Part shown: positions 49,753-59,830 of the stretch, piece after piece | Position numbering within the stretch: the first letter of the stretch is position 1 | How the letters are laid out: every line of letters begins with the position of its first letter | DNA from: Parageobacillus sp. KH3-4 | GTDB lineage: Bacteria; Bacillota; Bacilli; Bacillales; Anoxybacillaceae | Direction: 5' to 3' | DNA length: 64,000 bases | Assembly (NCBI RefSeq): GCF_022846435.1 | Contig: NZ_AP025627.1 | Location: forward strand, 2,762,001-2,826,000 | Notes under the pieces: generated by a model | Databases searched by the model: none | What the model was told of the DNA's origin: nothing | What the model saw: only the letters and a program-made list of their open reading frames with translations | Translations under genes and position numbers: made by a program

Positions 49753-51726
49753 CTATAGTTTAAATTTTTCCACTAGCTTTTGCAACTTCCGTCCCATCTC
49801 GCTTAATTTTTCCACCGATTCCGTCACCGTGCTTAATGCTTGCAATTGATTATCGGCCGACGCCGCCACTTCCTCCGCAGCAGCCGCGGATTGCTGCGCG
49901 ATCGCAGAAATGCTTTGCATTGCTTCGATCACGCCATTCTTGCTTTCATTCATCCGGTTTGCTTCATCTGTAATATTAGCGATCGCCGTCGTTAACTCTT
50001 CCATCATTGTCGCAATTTTGAAAAATGAATCGCCGGTTATATGAACGGCTTGTTGCTGTTGTTCATACATATCTTTAGAATGGCCAAGTGCCTGCATCGC
50101 AAGATCGGCTTGCTGTTGGATCATCGCAATCGTCTGGCGAATTAGGTCGGTTGCTTTTGCCGATTGCTCCGCTAACTTTCGCACTTCTTCCGCAACAACG
50201 GCAAATCCTTTCCCATGTTCTCCCGCTCTTGCTGCCTCGATGCTGGCGTTTAATGCAAGCAAATTCGTTTGCCCAGAAATCGCTGTAATCGTTTGAATGA
50301 CCTCATCGATTTTTTTCATTTTTTCGACTAAATCGTTCACCACTTTTTCCACTGCGAACAGTTCTTTTTTCGCCTCATCCGATTTTAATTGCAGCACATT
50401 TAAGTTCTCCAGCCCGTTATAGCTTGCTTCTTTTGTTTCGTTCGATAACGTTTGCATATTTGCCGCTGATTGCGTAACGGTTTCAATTTGCTTCGAAAGC
50501 GTTGCCGTCCGTTCGTTGATCGTATCTAAATCGCCGGCTTGCTCCGTCGCTCCTTTCGCAATATCGTTAATGGCGCCTGCGACTTGCTCGCTTGTCGCCA
50601 TTGTTTCCTCAGAAACAGCGCTTAGATGATCGGCGGAAGCGGCCAGTTCGGCTACCGATTCATTTATTTGGCGAATAATCTCCCGCACTTGCGAAGTCAT
50701 ATAATTGAAATGATTAGCTAATTGCCCAATTTCGTCCTTTGATTTCACTTGCACCTGTACCGTTAAGTCACCTTGTGCCACTCTTTCGGTTTGATGCTGA
50801 AGCGTAACTAACGGTTTGACGATCGAGCGGGAAAGGAAATAAATGATAACGATACCAATCAATATTGCGATAGCTGCAATTGTGAACATTTTAGAGGCGA
50901 GCGAGTGGCTAATGGCAAGCAAATCTTTCTCTTTGTATACAACGCCAACCTTCCATCCTAGCTCAGGGATAGTGTCAAAATACATAACCCGTTTTTCATT
51001 TTCGGATGTATATGTATAGAAACCGCTTTTATTCGCTAACATGCGCTTGACGCTTGGGTTGTCTGACATATCTTTCCCTTTATATTTTGGGTGGACAATA
51101 GCGATTCCGCTTTGATCAATCAAAACGGGATAGCCATCATACCCGACATCGCTATCATTGACAATTTTTGTGACAGCATCTAACGTCATGTCCAGCCCAA
51201 TCACAGCGACGACACGTCCGTTTGCGGTTACCGCTTTTGCCAATGTAACGATATTCTTTCCTGTTATCTCATCGACATAAGGCTTTGTCCAAACGATTTC
51301 ATCTGGATTTGCTTCCGCTTTTTTATACCATGAACGAGATGTCGGATCATATCCATCAGGCAGCTGCATCGCCGGCGTTGTATACATTTTTTTGTCGGCT
51401 GTGCCAATATAAGCAAGCTGCACATTTTCATGGATTTTTAAAAACGTGCGAAGTTCTTGGTCAAGTTCCGGCCATACTTCATTATTTTTGACCATTTGTG
51501 CCACAACAGGGGATTCGCTAAATTGCAACAAACCATTTTCCTCGCTTTGGAAACTGTCGCGAATATCCTCGACCACCCCTTTTATGATCGTTTGTGCGCG
51601 TTTTTCGACATCTTTTTGGATCGCTTTTTTCGTTTCGACGACCCCGACAATTTGAGTGATCACCAATGAAGCAACCATTAACAACGCCATAAATACGATA
51701 AGTTTTGCCTTTAATGTTTTGAACAC
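49753..51726 (-). CDS. mcpC: Methyl-accepting chemotaxis protein (McpC-like)
   Basis: 657 residues. TM1 about 9-29, a double-Cache sensor (about 35-275; [24 protein letters not shown]), TM2 about 283-303, HAMP (about 305-357) and a signalling domain with the hairpin tip [19 protein letters not shown]. Length and position between ptsI and ykwC match B. subtilis McpC, which senses amino acids. Ligand specificity cannot be read from sequence. The start is a GTG. Confidence 0.85.
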   Translation of the reverse strand: MFKTLKAKLIVFMALLMVASLVITQIVGVVETKKAIQKDVEKRAQTIIKGVVEDIRDSFQSEENGLLQFSESPVVAQMVKNNEVWPELDQELRTFLKIHENVQLAYIGTADKKMYTTPAMQLPDGYDPTSRSWYKKAEANPDEIVWTKPYVDEITGKNIVTLAKAVTANGRVVAVIGLDMTLDAVTKIVNDSDVGYDGYPVLIDQSGIAIVHPKYKGKDMSDNPSVKRMLANKSGFYTYTSENEKRVMYFDTIPELGWKVGVVYKEKDLLAISHSLASKMFTIAAIAILIGIVIIYFLSRSIVKPLVTLQHQTERVAQGDLTVQVQVKSKDEIGQLANHFNYMTSQVREIIRQINESVAELAASADHLSAVSEETMATSEQVAGAINDIAKGATEQAGDLDTINERTATLSKQIETVTQSAANMQTLSNETKEASYNGLENLNVLQLKSDEAKKELFAVEKVVNDLVEKMKKIDEVIQTITAISGQTNLLALNASIEAARAGEHGKGFAVVAEEVRKLAEQSAKATDLIRQTIAMIQQQADLAMQALGHSKDMYEQQQQAVHITGDSFFKIATMMEELTTAIANITDEANRMNESKNGVIEAMQSISAIAQQSAAAAEEVAASADNQLQALSTVTESVEKLSEMGRKLQKLVEKFKL

Positions 51727-52083
51727 GTCTCCATTTCTCTCCTTTGCGCATTCTCATTTTTTGTCGAATCTTGTTTTATTTATTATAAAATTTATCATTA
51801 TTTTCCGTCTATAGGAGCAGCTTCTCATAATTAAATAATTTATGAACAAGCGGTGAAAAAGCGGTTGCGAGATATATTTTGCAAACGACCAGCATCATTC
51901 CCAAAAATATGCGCCGCTCACATCGAGAAGGACCGTTTATTCACTTTTGGAGGAAAAAATCCGAACGAACGCAAACATAAATTTTAGGAAAAATAAGAAA
52001 ATAAAATATTTTTTATTGCCATACTTTAGATAACCCCTACATGATTTTAGGTAACCGTTCATAAAAAGGAGGACAAAGAGGTA
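51727..52083. other. Intergenic region upstream of the receptor gene
   Basis: About 360 bases. AT-rich, with no complete ORF of note and no sigma-D motif that I could define. An AGGAGGACAAAGAGG stretch at about 52067-52081 is the remaining ribosome site of the decayed acetyltransferase that follows. Confidence 0.35.
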
Positions 52084-52443
52084 TGAAAAGAAAGGAATTG
52101 TATAAACGGCGATGCTCCGCCAAAAGTGATCATACGCAATTACACGAAAAACGATTTTTCGCAATTAATTCGCGTTCAACAAGAAAGTTTCCGCCGCTAT
52201 TTCCATCCGATCATAGTGGAACAAAGAGAAACTCGCCAATCATGTTTTGAAGGAGCGCTTTATGTGGAAATAGGCGGCCGTGTTGGCGGTATTCTGGCTG
52301 CATCCGATGGTTGCCGGCCCTCATCCCATTTAGGCGCTGCACTTGCACTTGGTAAAATCAACATGTACATTAGAGAAATGACGGAATGTGGTGGCATTCA
52401 GGCACTTCTTGCGGAAAAAACGATCGCTTTAGCATTCCCGTAG
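52084..52443 (+). pseudogene. ykwB: Decayed GNAT acetyltransferase (ykwB remnant)
   Basis: The frame DAPPKVIIRNYTKNDFSQL followed by IRVQQESF is a GNAT N-terminus. The text then changes frame: FPPLFPSDHSGTKRNSP appears in one frame and EGALYVEIGGRVGGILAA in another. After that the expected acetyl-CoA site is missing and the sequence becomes unrecognisable. It occupies the place of ykwB between ptsI and mcpC in B. subtilis. Several indels and a 3' deletion are implied. Confidence 0.65.
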
Positions 52444-52481
52444 AGCACGTCGGCTCGTTATGATGAGTCTATGCTGAAGCA

Positions 52482-52515
52482 AATCAGCGGTGGAATCTGT
52501 ATTCCACCGCTGATT
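52482..52515 (-). terminator. ptsGHI terminator
   Basis: A perfect 15-bp stem AATCAGCGGTGGAAT / ATTCCACCGCTGATT with a four-base loop, seven bases behind the ptsI stop. Confidence 0.9.
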
Positions 52516-52520
52516 ATTCT

Positions 52521-54242
52521 TTATTCTATATGGAACGTTTGTTTCACAAACGCAACAACTTCTTCCGCTGTGCTCATAGACAGCAGCGTTTCTTTAAAGC
52601 GCGCTGCGTCTCCTTTGGATAATTTTTTCATTTGCGAACGCGCGCGCAAAATGGAAGTTGCGCTCATGCTAAACTCGTCCAATCCTAAACCGAGCAAAAT
52701 CGGAATCGCTACAGGATCGCCCGCCATTTCACCACACATTCCAGCCCATTTTCCTTCTTTATGCGCCGCGTCGATCACATTGCTAATAAGGCGCAAAATG
52801 GCTGGATGATACGGTTGGTAAAGATAAGAGACTCGTTCGTTCATGCGGTCGGCAGCCATTGTATATTGAATTAAATCATTTGTGCCGATGCTAAAGAAAT
52901 CCACTTCTTTCGCAAATTGATCGGCAAGTACTGCTGCCGCCGGAATTTCCACCATCATGCCGACTTCAATGTCTTCTTTTACCGGCACACCATCGCGCTG
53001 CAATTTTTCTTTTTCTTCTAAAAGAATCGCTTTTGCTTGGCGAAACTCATCAAGCGTGGCGATCATCGGGAACATAATTTTCAAATTCCCGTATACGCTC
53101 GCCCGCAATAAAGCGCGAAGCTGTGTGCGAAACATATCTTGCATTTCTAAGCAAAGGCGAATTGCGCGGAATCCTAAAAATGGATTCATTTCTTTCGGTA
53201 AATCTAAATATGGAAGCTCTTTATCGCCACCGATATCAAGCGTACGCACAACAACCGGTTTTCCTTCCATTCGTTCAAGCACCGTTTTATACGCTTCAAA
53301 CTGTTCTTCTTCTGTCGGCAGTTCAGAACGTCCCATGTATAGAAATTCCGTACGGTACAAGCCAATTCCTTCCGCTCCGTTTTCGAGCACTCCTTTGACA
53401 TCATCTGGCGTGCCGATGTTGGCAGCTAGTTCCACATGATGCCCATCGCTCGTCACCGTTTTTTCATGAACGAGCTTTGCCCATTCTGCTTTTTGCGCTT
53501 CATAGCGGGCGCGCTTTTCTTCATACTGCGCGAGCACATCTTCCGACGGATTAACAATGACATTGCCGTCCAATCCGTCAATAATTACAACATCACCAGT
53601 TTGAATTTCTGCTGTCGCTTGTTTCGTGCCGACAACAGCTGGAATTTCCATAGATCTCGCCATGATCGCCGAATGAGATGTGCGTCCCCCGATATCGGTT
53701 GCAAAGCCTTTTACATATTGGCGATTTAATTGCGCCGTATCGGATGGGGTTAAGTCTTCGGCAATAATCACAACTTCTTCGGAAATAAGGCTTGGGTTGG
53801 AAATCGCAACTCCAAGCAAATGAGCAAGCACCCGCTTTGTCACATCGCGAATATCGGCGGCGCGTTCTTTCATATACTCATTATCCATCGCTTCGAACAT
53901 GGAAACGAACATCTCCGCCGTTTCATGCAATGCGTATTCCGCGTTCACTTGCTCTGCTGCAATTTTTTCTTTAATCGGATTTAATAATTCTGGGTCATTT
54001 AATACAAGCAGGTGTGCAGCAAAAATCGCGGCTTTATCTTCCCCTAATTGTTGCAAAGCATGTTGTTTGATGCTTTCCAGTTCTTCTTTCGCTTTTGCGA
54101 CTGCCGCTTCGAAACGTGCAACTTCCGCTTGTGGATCGGAAACGGCTTTTCTCTCTACAACGAAATTAGGGGTTTCTAAGCGGTACGCCTTGGCAATGGC
54201 GATACCGCTCGATGCAGCAATTCCTTGAATTGTCTTTGTCAT
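52521..54242 (-). CDS. ptsI: PTS enzyme I (phosphoenolpyruvate-protein phosphotransferase)
   Basis: 573 residues. The phospho-accepting His lies in [17 protein letters not shown] (about residue 190), the PEP-binding domain carries LYRTEFLYM, and the catalytic Cys lies in GMCGEMAGD. It transfers phosphate from PEP to HPr. The ATG overlaps the ptsH stop (TAATG), giving translational coupling. Confidence 0.97.
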   Translation of the reverse strand: MTKTIQGIAASSGIAIAKAYRLETPNFVVERKAVSDPQAEVARFEAAVAKAKEELESIKQHALQQLGEDKAAIFAAHLLVLNDPELLNPIKEKIAAEQVNAEYALHETAEMFVSMFEAMDNEYMKERAADIRDVTKRVLAHLLGVAISNPSLISEEVVIIAEDLTPSDTAQLNRQYVKGFATDIGGRTSHSAIMARSMEIPAVVGTKQATAEIQTGDVVIIDGLDGNVIVNPSEDVLAQYEEKRARYEAQKAEWAKLVHEKTVTSDGHHVELAANIGTPDDVKGVLENGAEGIGLYRTEFLYMGRSELPTEEEQFEAYKTVLERMEGKPVVVRTLDIGGDKELPYLDLPKEMNPFLGFRAIRLCLEMQDMFRTQLRALLRASVYGNLKIMFPMIATLDEFRQAKAILLEEKEKLQRDGVPVKEDIEVGMMVEIPAAAVLADQFAKEVDFFSIGTNDLIQYTMAADRMNERVSYLYQPYHPAILRLISNVIDAAHKEGKWAGMCGEMAGDPVAIPILLGLGLDEFSMSATSILRARSQMKKLSKGDAARFKETLLSMSTAEEVVAFVKQTFHIE

Positions 54243-54508
54243 TACTGCGCAAGACCTTCCTTATTTAATGTTTCCGTCAATGCTGCTATCGCGTCTGCTG
54301 CATCTGCCCCTTCCGCCGTAATTTTGATTTGAGCACCTTTTGGAATTCCCAATGACATAACGCCCATAATCGATTTTAAGTTTACCGTTTTCCCATTGTA
54401 CTCTAAATTAAGGTCGCTGTTGAATTTGCTTGCCGTTTGTACAAGTATCGTCGCAGGACGCGCATGAATTCCAGATTCGGAAATTACTTTAAACACTTTT
54501 TCAGCCAT
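54242..54508 (-). CDS. ptsH: Phosphocarrier protein HPr
   Basis: 88 residues. His15 in [11 protein letters not shown] is phosphorylated by enzyme I, and Ser46 in [12 protein letters not shown] is the HPr kinase site that makes HPr a co-repressor of CcpA. Start chosen at MAEKVFKV, about nine bases after GGGGA, which gives the standard numbering. Confidence 0.97.
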   Translation of the reverse strand: MAEKVFKVISESGIHARPATILVQTASKFNSDLNLEYNGKTVNLKSIMGVMSLGIPKGAQIKITAEGADAADAIAALTETLNKEGLAQ

Positions 54509-54609
54509 CGTCGTCATTCCCCTTTTCCTTTATATTTTCGTTTGTCATCATATCAAATAATAGCAACAATATTCAATTAGCAAAAGCAAATTTACAAGAA
54601 AAATTCACT

Positions 54610-56646
54610 TTATTGGCGAATTTCCGCGATACGGTCTTCCCCTTTTGTCACCGCTCCTTGTTTTTTCACATGAATTGCCTCATTCGGCTGCAAGTTTGTG
54701 AAAATAATCGGCGTCATAATAGAAGGAGCGTTATTTTTCACATATTCTAAATCTACATTTAAAATAGGCTGGCCTTTTTTCACTTCGTCTCCTTGTTGTA
54801 CGAGCGCGGTAAAGCCTTGGCCGTTCAATTTGACCGTATCGATACCGAAATGGATTAAAATTTCATGCCCACCAACAGATTCAATTCCAATCGCGTGTTT
54901 TGTCGGGAATACATTCACAATTTTTCCATCCACAGGCGAAACAACCGTTCCATCTGTTGGCATAATCGCAAAGCCGTCACCCATCATTTTTTGTGAAAAC
55001 ACTTGATCAGGCACCTCAGAAAGCGGAACAACCTCTCCCGTTAACGGCGAAACGATCGTTTCTGCTTTCACTTCTTTCGCTTCTTTTGTTTCTTCCGCTG
55101 GTTCTTCCTGTTTTTCTTCTTTTGCTCGTGTCGGAGCGCGGCCTTCCATAATATCTTTAATTTGCCCTTTTAATATATCGGACTTTGGACCGAAAATGGC
55201 TTGCACATTGTTTCCCACTTCAAGCACACCCGCTGCTCCTAACGCTTTCAAGCGATCTTTATCGACTGCTTTAATATCGTTGACGGAAACACGCAAACGT
55301 GTGATGCACGCGTCTAAATGTGCGATATTTTCTTTACCGCCAAGCGCCGCCAACACTTCGTAAGGGAGATCGTCCCCTTCTGTCTTCGCCGTCGGCGCTT
55401 CTTCTGTTGCTTTTTCGCGGCCTGGCGTCGCCAAATCCCATTTGCGAATCGCAAAGCGGAATCCGAAGTAATAAATGACCGCAAACGCTAATCCGACCGG
55501 AATAACGAGCCACCACGCTGTCCGGTTCGGCAATACGCCAAATAGCAAGAAGTCAATAACTCCACCGGAGAAAGTCATTCCAATTTTTACGTTTAACAGG
55601 TGCATAATCATAAAAGATAATCCTGCAAAAATCGTATGGATCGCAAATAGCACTGGCGCAACGAATAGGAACGAAAATTCAATCGGTTCTGTAATCCCGG
55701 TCAAGAACGACGTTAACGCCGCTGATCCCATAATGCCGGCAACGACTTTTTTGTTTTCCGGACGCGCTTCATGATAAATCGCGAGCGCCGCCGCCGGGAG
55801 GCCGAACATCATAAACGGGAATTTCCCTGTCATAAACGTTCCCGCGGTTAATGACACTCCATCTTTTAATTGCTCGAAAAAGATTTTTTGGTCGCCATGC
55901 ACCACTTGTCCTGCTTTATTGACATATTCGCCGAATTCAAACCAAAACGGCGCATAGAAAATATGGTGCAATCCAAACGGAATGAGTGCACGTTCAATGA
56001 CCCCGAAAATAAATGCTGCGAGCGTCTTATTGGCATCAATCATATTATGAGAAAACGCATTTAACCCATGTTGAATCGGCGGCCATACCCATGTCATGAT
56101 AATTCCGAGCAGAACGGCAGAAGCTGCCGTAATGATAGGCACGAAACGTTTTCCGGCAAAAAAGCCAAGATACTGCGGCAATTCAATGTTGAAATACTTA
56201 TTGTACATATAGGCAGCCAATATACCTACAATAATGCCGCCAAACACCCCTGTTTGCAACGTCGGAATCCCTAATATATTCGCAAATGCCGGATTGTCGC
56301 CGATCATATCCGGAGTAACTCCTAATATCACGCTCATCGTGATATTCATAATTAAATAGCCGATAATCGCAGCAAGCCCGGCAACGCCATCGCCACCTGC
56401 TAGTCCAATGGCTACTCCGACGGCAAAAAGGAGCGAAAGGTTCGAAAACACGATGCCGCCTGCCTGTTCCATGACATCGGAAACAAGCACAACCCAATGA
56501 GCTTTCAGCGCCGGAATTTTATCCGTCAACGCCGGATTCTTCAACGCATTGCCAAAAGCGAGCAAAATTCCTGCCGCCGGCAAAATCGCAACAGGCAGCA
56601 TGAGCGCTTTGCCGACTTTTTGCAGCGTACCAAATATTCGTTTCAT
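54610..56646 (-). CDS. ptsG: Glucose-specific PTS permease, EIICBA
   Basis: 678 residues in the order C-B-A. EIIC membrane domain (about 1-400, ten or so membrane segments), EIIB with the phospho-Cys in [12 protein letters not shown], and EIIA with the phospho-His in [13 protein letters not shown]. It imports and phosphorylates glucose. The start at [10 protein letters not shown] has GGAGG eight bases upstream. The open frame extends 100 codons further up but that stretch is the antiterminator leader, not protein. Confidence 0.96.
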   Translation of the reverse strand: MKRIFGTLQKVGKALMLPVAILPAAGILLAFGNALKNPALTDKIPALKAHWVVLVSDVMEQAGGIVFSNLSLLFAVGVAIGLAGGDGVAGLAAIIGYLIMNITMSVILGVTPDMIGDNPAFANILGIPTLQTGVFGGIIVGILAAYMYNKYFNIELPQYLGFFAGKRFVPIITAASAVLLGIIMTWVWPPIQHGLNAFSHNMIDANKTLAAFIFGVIERALIPFGLHHIFYAPFWFEFGEYVNKAGQVVHGDQKIFFEQLKDGVSLTAGTFMTGKFPFMMFGLPAAALAIYHEARPENKKVVAGIMGSAALTSFLTGITEPIEFSFLFVAPVLFAIHTIFAGLSFMIMHLLNVKIGMTFSGGVIDFLLFGVLPNRTAWWLVIPVGLAFAVIYYFGFRFAIRKWDLATPGREKATEEAPTAKTEGDDLPYEVLAALGGKENIAHLDACITRLRVSVNDIKAVDKDRLKALGAAGVLEVGNNVQAIFGPKSDILKGQIKDIMEGRAPTRAKEEKQEEPAEETKEAKEVKAETIVSPLTGEVVPLSEVPDQVFSQKMMGDGFAIMPTDGTVVSPVDGKIVNVFPTKHAIGIESVGGHEILIHFGIDTVKLNGQGFTALVQQGDEVKKGQPILNVDLEYVKNNAPSIMTPIIFTNLQPNEAIHVKKQGAVTKGEDRIAEIRQ

Positions 56647-56770
56647 TTTTATGCCCTCCTTCTCTCTATAAGTTTTGCAACAAACGTTACGTTCATGTAC
56701 GACAAACGAGAAAATTCTCTCGCGGCTGTCGTGAAAAATAGCGCGTCCCATATCGTGATGAACAACACGC

Positions 56771-56900
56771 GAATAAAAACAAAAGGCATGAGCAAAGAAA
56801 GACAAAAATAGAACGCTTACAACAAGAGGAAAAAGAAAAATCCCTCTTGCCCGCTCCATTTTGTCTTCTTTACTCATGCCTGATCGAATCAGTAACACGT
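56771..56900 (-). promoter_or_regulatory. ptsG leader with GlcT antiterminator target (RAT) and terminator
   Basis: On the minus strand GTTACTGATTCGATCAGGC (about 56900-56877) resembles the B. subtilis ptsG RAT. It runs into the 5' arm of a large terminator: GGCATGAGTAAAGAAGACAA pairs with TTGTCTTTCTTTGCTCATGCC (56785-56880) around an inner CAAGAGG/CCTCTTG hairpin, followed by TTTTGTTTTT. GlcT bound to the RAT should prevent the terminator. The promoter must lie within the end of glcT; I did not find clear boxes. Confidence 0.85.
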
Positions 56901-56914
56901 AAAGAGAGACAACT

Positions 56915-57772
56915 TTATTTGGTTGTTTCCTTTTCCTTTTTAGCAAGCCTTTGCAGATGCATTGTTAAATATACCGCTTCTGCTTCGTCTACCGGCATTT
57001 GTAACGTTTGTTGCATCACTTTAATCAACTTCCATGCAAGATTATAGCATAGCGGATATGCGTCTTTCAAGATTTTCGACAATTTTTTTGGTTCTTCGAC
57101 TTTTTCTCCTTTTTTGATGCGTTCAATGGCGTAACGCAAATGGCGAATAAACCGCAAATAATGGATGCTGTCGCGATCAATCGCAATATGAAGCTGCTGT
57201 TCGACAATTTGAACGAGCTTGGCGATAAGCTGGGAATGTTGATTTACTTCAGAAAGGCTGTGTTTCGAAATTGCGCTATGAATGTGTAGCGCGATAAAGC
57301 CGGCTTCACCTTCCGGCAGCTCGACTCCTAATCTTCTGTTAATCATATCGACGACTTCACACGCAATTTCATATTCTAGCGGATATAAGCTTTTCGTTTC
57401 CACCAAGAACGGGTTTTTTAAATCAAGCCCTTTTTTCAACCGCTTCAGCGTAAACGAAATATGATCAGTCAGTGCGACGTGAATATGCTCGTTTAGCGGA
57501 GCGTTGACCCGCTGTTTAATATGCTGGATCACTTCGTTCATCAATCCGATAAATTCTTCATCAAGCTCTGGCAGCAACTTTTTGTATTGTTCCTGTTCCC
57601 GCTCATTTTTTAAAATGAAGCATTTTTCAACGGCGCTCTGCTCAATATAATCCCCTTTTTTCTTCCCGAACCCGATCCCTTTTCCAAGCAAAACAACTTC
57701 ATCATACGTTGGATGTGAAGCGATTAACACGTTATTATTGAGCACTTTTTCCACCCGAAAGGACTCTGTCAC
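56915..57772 (-). CDS. glcT: Transcriptional antiterminator GlcT
   Basis: 285 residues. An N-terminal RNA-binding CAT domain (about 1-60; [22 protein letters not shown]) is followed by two PRD domains with the phosphorylatable histidines in [12 protein letters not shown] and [12 protein letters not shown]-Glc phosphorylates PRD1 to inactivate it when glucose is absent. A GTG start nine bases after AAGGAG is chosen; upstream frame has no support. It regulates ptsG directly downstream. Confidence 0.93.
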   Translation of the reverse strand: MTESFRVEKVLNNNVLIASHPTYDEVVLLGKGIGFGKKKGDYIEQSAVEKCFILKNEREQEQYKKLLPELDEEFIGLMNEVIQHIKQRVNAPLNEHIHVALTDHISFTLKRLKKGLDLKNPFLVETKSLYPLEYEIACEVVDMINRRLGVELPEGEAGFIALHIHSAISKHSLSEVNQHSQLIAKLVQIVEQQLHIAIDRDSIHYLRFIRHLRYAIERIKKGEKVEEPKKLSKILKDAYPLCYNLAWKLIKVMQQTLQMPVDEAEAVYLTMHLQRLAKKEKETTK

Positions 57773-57943
57773 AAAGCCCCACTCCTTTAATAAAACGTTT
57801 GCAATAATTATCATCTTACGCAACGATCTATAAATCGTCAATGAATAAATATTGACTTTTCCTGAATATATAAATTTCGTCTCTCTTTTTTCCCCTCTAC
57901 GATGAAAGCATGTTACAATGATGAAGGAAAGGTGGGGACGATA

Positions 57944-58765
57944 TTGATTAAACTGATTGTCAGCGATTTGGACGGAACGCTGCTCGGATTTGATAAACGC
58001 ATGAAAAATGAAGATAAACGTGCGATTCAATTCGCGACGGAACAAGGGATTGATCTTGCGATTGCATCCGGCCGAATGGATAATGAAATTTTAGACGTGC
58101 TGAAGGAATTGCAACAAAAAGCGCATCGCGTTAGCCAAAACGGTGCGTTCATTTACACAAAAACAAATTTGCGGCTTCATGCAGTCACTTTTCCCCCTCA
58201 ATTAGCGCAGCAAATTTACCAGCAAGCAAAGGAATGGAAAGCGATCGTGCTCGTTTGCGATGAAAACGCATATTTTATTGAAGAAACGAACGAGTATACC
58301 AATGAAATAGAAAAACGGCTATTTTATGGACTATACGAACTCCCAAACATGCTTGATGCGATCGGCAAAGATATTCATCCGTCGAAAATTACTGTACTAG
58401 CGGAAGATAAACAAATTGTTGAATTTGAACAAAAAATCACCAATCAGTTTGGCAATCACGTCGACGCATTCATTTCCGAACCACGTTGCCTTGATATTAT
58501 GCCAAAAAACATTAGCAAAGGAAATGCGATTCTCGCCTTAATAAAACATCTTCGCGTGCAGCCGCATGAAATCGCTTGTTTCGGCGACGCCTTCAACGAT
58601 ATTCCAATGTTCCGTTTAACTCCTTACAGCTTTGCCATGTCTCATGCCCATCCTGCTGTTAAAAAAGAGGCGCAATACGTTGTCCATTCGGTAAGCGAAG
58701 GGATACAAATGATTCTTACAAACGCTTCTTCGACAAAAATGATGCAACAAAAGCTGGCCGATTAA
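57944..58765 (+). CDS. Cof-type HAD phosphatase
   Basis: 273 residues. HAD motif I VSDLDGTLLGFDKR, motif II IASGRMD, motif IV CFGDAFNDIPMF. It resembles YkrA/YwtE-type sugar-phosphate phosphatases. Start is a TTG (MIKLIVSDLDG) six bases after AGGTGGGG; the longer frame from an upstream ATG lacks a ribosome site. Divergent from glcT. The substrate is not predictable. Confidence 0.85.
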   Translation: MIKLIVSDLDGTLLGFDKRMKNEDKRAIQFATEQGIDLAIASGRMDNEILDVLKELQQKAHRVSQNGAFIYTKTNLRLHAVTFPPQLAQQIYQQAKEWKAIVLVCDENAYFIEETNEYTNEIEKRLFYGLYELPNMLDAIGKDIHPSKITVLAEDKQIVEFEQKITNQFGNHVDAFISEPRCLDIMPKNISKGNAILALIKHLRVQPHEIACFGDAFNDIPMFRLTPYSFAMSHAHPAVKKEAQYVVHSVSEGIQMILTNASSTKMMQQKLAD

Positions 58766-58778
58766 AAATTGCCAGCTT
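58751..58778 (+). terminator. Terminator of the HAD phosphatase gene
   Basis: AAGCTGGC / GCCAGCTT stem overlapping the stop codon, followed by TTTTTTT. Confidence 0.85.
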
Positions 58779-58857
58779 TTTTTATGTTTTTCCCTAGATA
58801 GATTCATACTATGAGTAGGCATGCAAACAGAAACGAATCTAGGAAATGGTGTAAAAA

Positions 58858-58950
58858 ATGCAGCAAAAAAACGATTTTGTTTTCGGTGATCCATACAATC
58901 AGGATGAAATCTGCAAACAGGAGGAGTTGCCATGCCGTATGCTACGGTAG
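58858..58950 (+). CDS. Candidate 30-residue ORF overlapping the hydrolase start
   Basis: MQQKNDFVFGDPYNQDEICK followed by QEELPCRMLR. It starts about 11 bases after TAGGAAATGG and ends 18 bases inside the hydrolase gene, a layout seen with translationally coupled leader ORFs. I do not recognise it and it may be chance. Confidence 0.3.
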   Translation: MQQKNDFVFGDPYNQDEICKQEELPCRMLR

Positions 58951-59696
58951 AAGACGGCGTTTGTCTTTACTACGAGGAAATGGGGAGCGGTACACCGCTT
59001 TTATTCATTCATCCGCCTGGGATGGGGCATATCGTTTTCCGCCATCAGCAATCTTTATCAAGCCACTTACGCGTCATTATGTACGATATGCGCGGCAATG
59101 GGAAAAGCAGCCCGTCGAATCGTTCGATTACAATTCCATTGTTGGCCCATGATATTCATTGCCTGCTTAATGCGCTTCACGTAAAACAGGCGGTTGTTTG
59201 CGGCTATTCCAATGGCGGATCGATCGCATTAGAGTTTGCCTTGCGCTATCCCCACAAAGTGAAAACGCTCGTTTTAATCGGTGGATTTTCTGAAGTATGC
59301 ACAGCTTTTCTGCGTTATGAATTTTTGCTTGGCATTTATACGGCAAAAATCGGCGCTGTTTCTTTACTTGCGAACGTATTGGCGAAATCGCATGAAAAAA
59401 ATAAAAAAGAGCAACAGGAAATCAAACAATACGTGCAATTAGTCAACAAAAAAGACTTAATAAACATGTACGAAAAAGGATTAGCCTATTCCTGTACGGA
59501 ACGCCTTGCATCGTTGCGTATGCCGCTTCTTCTTATTTATGGCGCCCGCGACTACCATATGCATCCGTATGAGAAGCTATTTCGAAAAAATGTGCCTCAT
59601 GCGAAAATAATCTATATTGAAAACGCACACCATCAAATTCCTACAAAACATCATTGTGAATTAAATGGAATTTTAAAGGCATATTGTGTAACATAG
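58932..59696 (+). CDS. Alpha/beta hydrolase
   Basis: 254 residues. HPPGMGH oxyanion region, nucleophile elbow GYSNGGS, acid in IYGARDYHMHP and His in ENAHHQIP. The family covers esterases, C-C hydrolases and haloperoxidase-like proteins; the substrate is unknown. GGAGGAG precedes the ATG. It lies between the HAD gene and the convergent antiporter gene. Confidence 0.85.
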   Translation: MPYATVEDGVCLYYEEMGSGTPLLFIHPPGMGHIVFRHQQSLSSHLRVIMYDMRGNGKSSPSNRSITIPLLAHDIHCLLNALHVKQAVVCGYSNGGSIALEFALRYPHKVKTLVLIGGFSEVCTAFLRYEFLLGIYTAKIGAVSLLANVLAKSHEKNKKEQQEIKQYVQLVNKKDLINMYEKGLAYSCTERLASLRMPLLLIYGARDYHMHPYEKLFRKNVPHAKIIYIENAHHQIPTKHHCELNGILKAYCVT

Positions 59697-59801
59697 ACAG
59701 AAGAAGAAGGAAAAACAACGTCAAAACAAAGCAAGCCAAGAAACAGCCAATCCTACTGTCTCGAAAGCAGAAGCAAAAATAACCAAACAAGCGAAAAAAT
59801 G
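59697..59801 (+). other. Start-less Lys/Gln/Ala-rich reading frame
   Basis: Behind the hydrolase stop one plus frame reads KKKEKQRQNKASQETANPTV and SKAEAKITKQAKK up to a stop at 59801, with no start codon after the preceding stop. The composition is that of a small basic protein tail and looks like the end of a lost gene. Function cannot be given. Confidence 0.25.
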
Positions 59802-59820
59802 ATGGAGGCTCAAGCCTCCA
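59801..59820 (-). terminator. Terminator of the antiporter gene
   Basis: ATGGAGGCT / AGCCTCCAT with a two-base loop; minus strand continues CATTTTTTCG. Confidence 0.8.
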
Positions 59821-59830
59821 TATTGTTTTG

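Noticed and set aside
54610-56946. Long version of ptsG starting 100 codons upstream
   Set aside because: The extra region is the RAT/terminator leader; the internal start has a proper ribosome site and gives the normal EIIC N-terminus.
59697-59801. C-terminal extension of the alpha/beta hydrolase by frameshift
   Set aside because: The hydrolase already has full family length and its His motif near the end; the Lys/Gln-rich text is in another frame and has no start.
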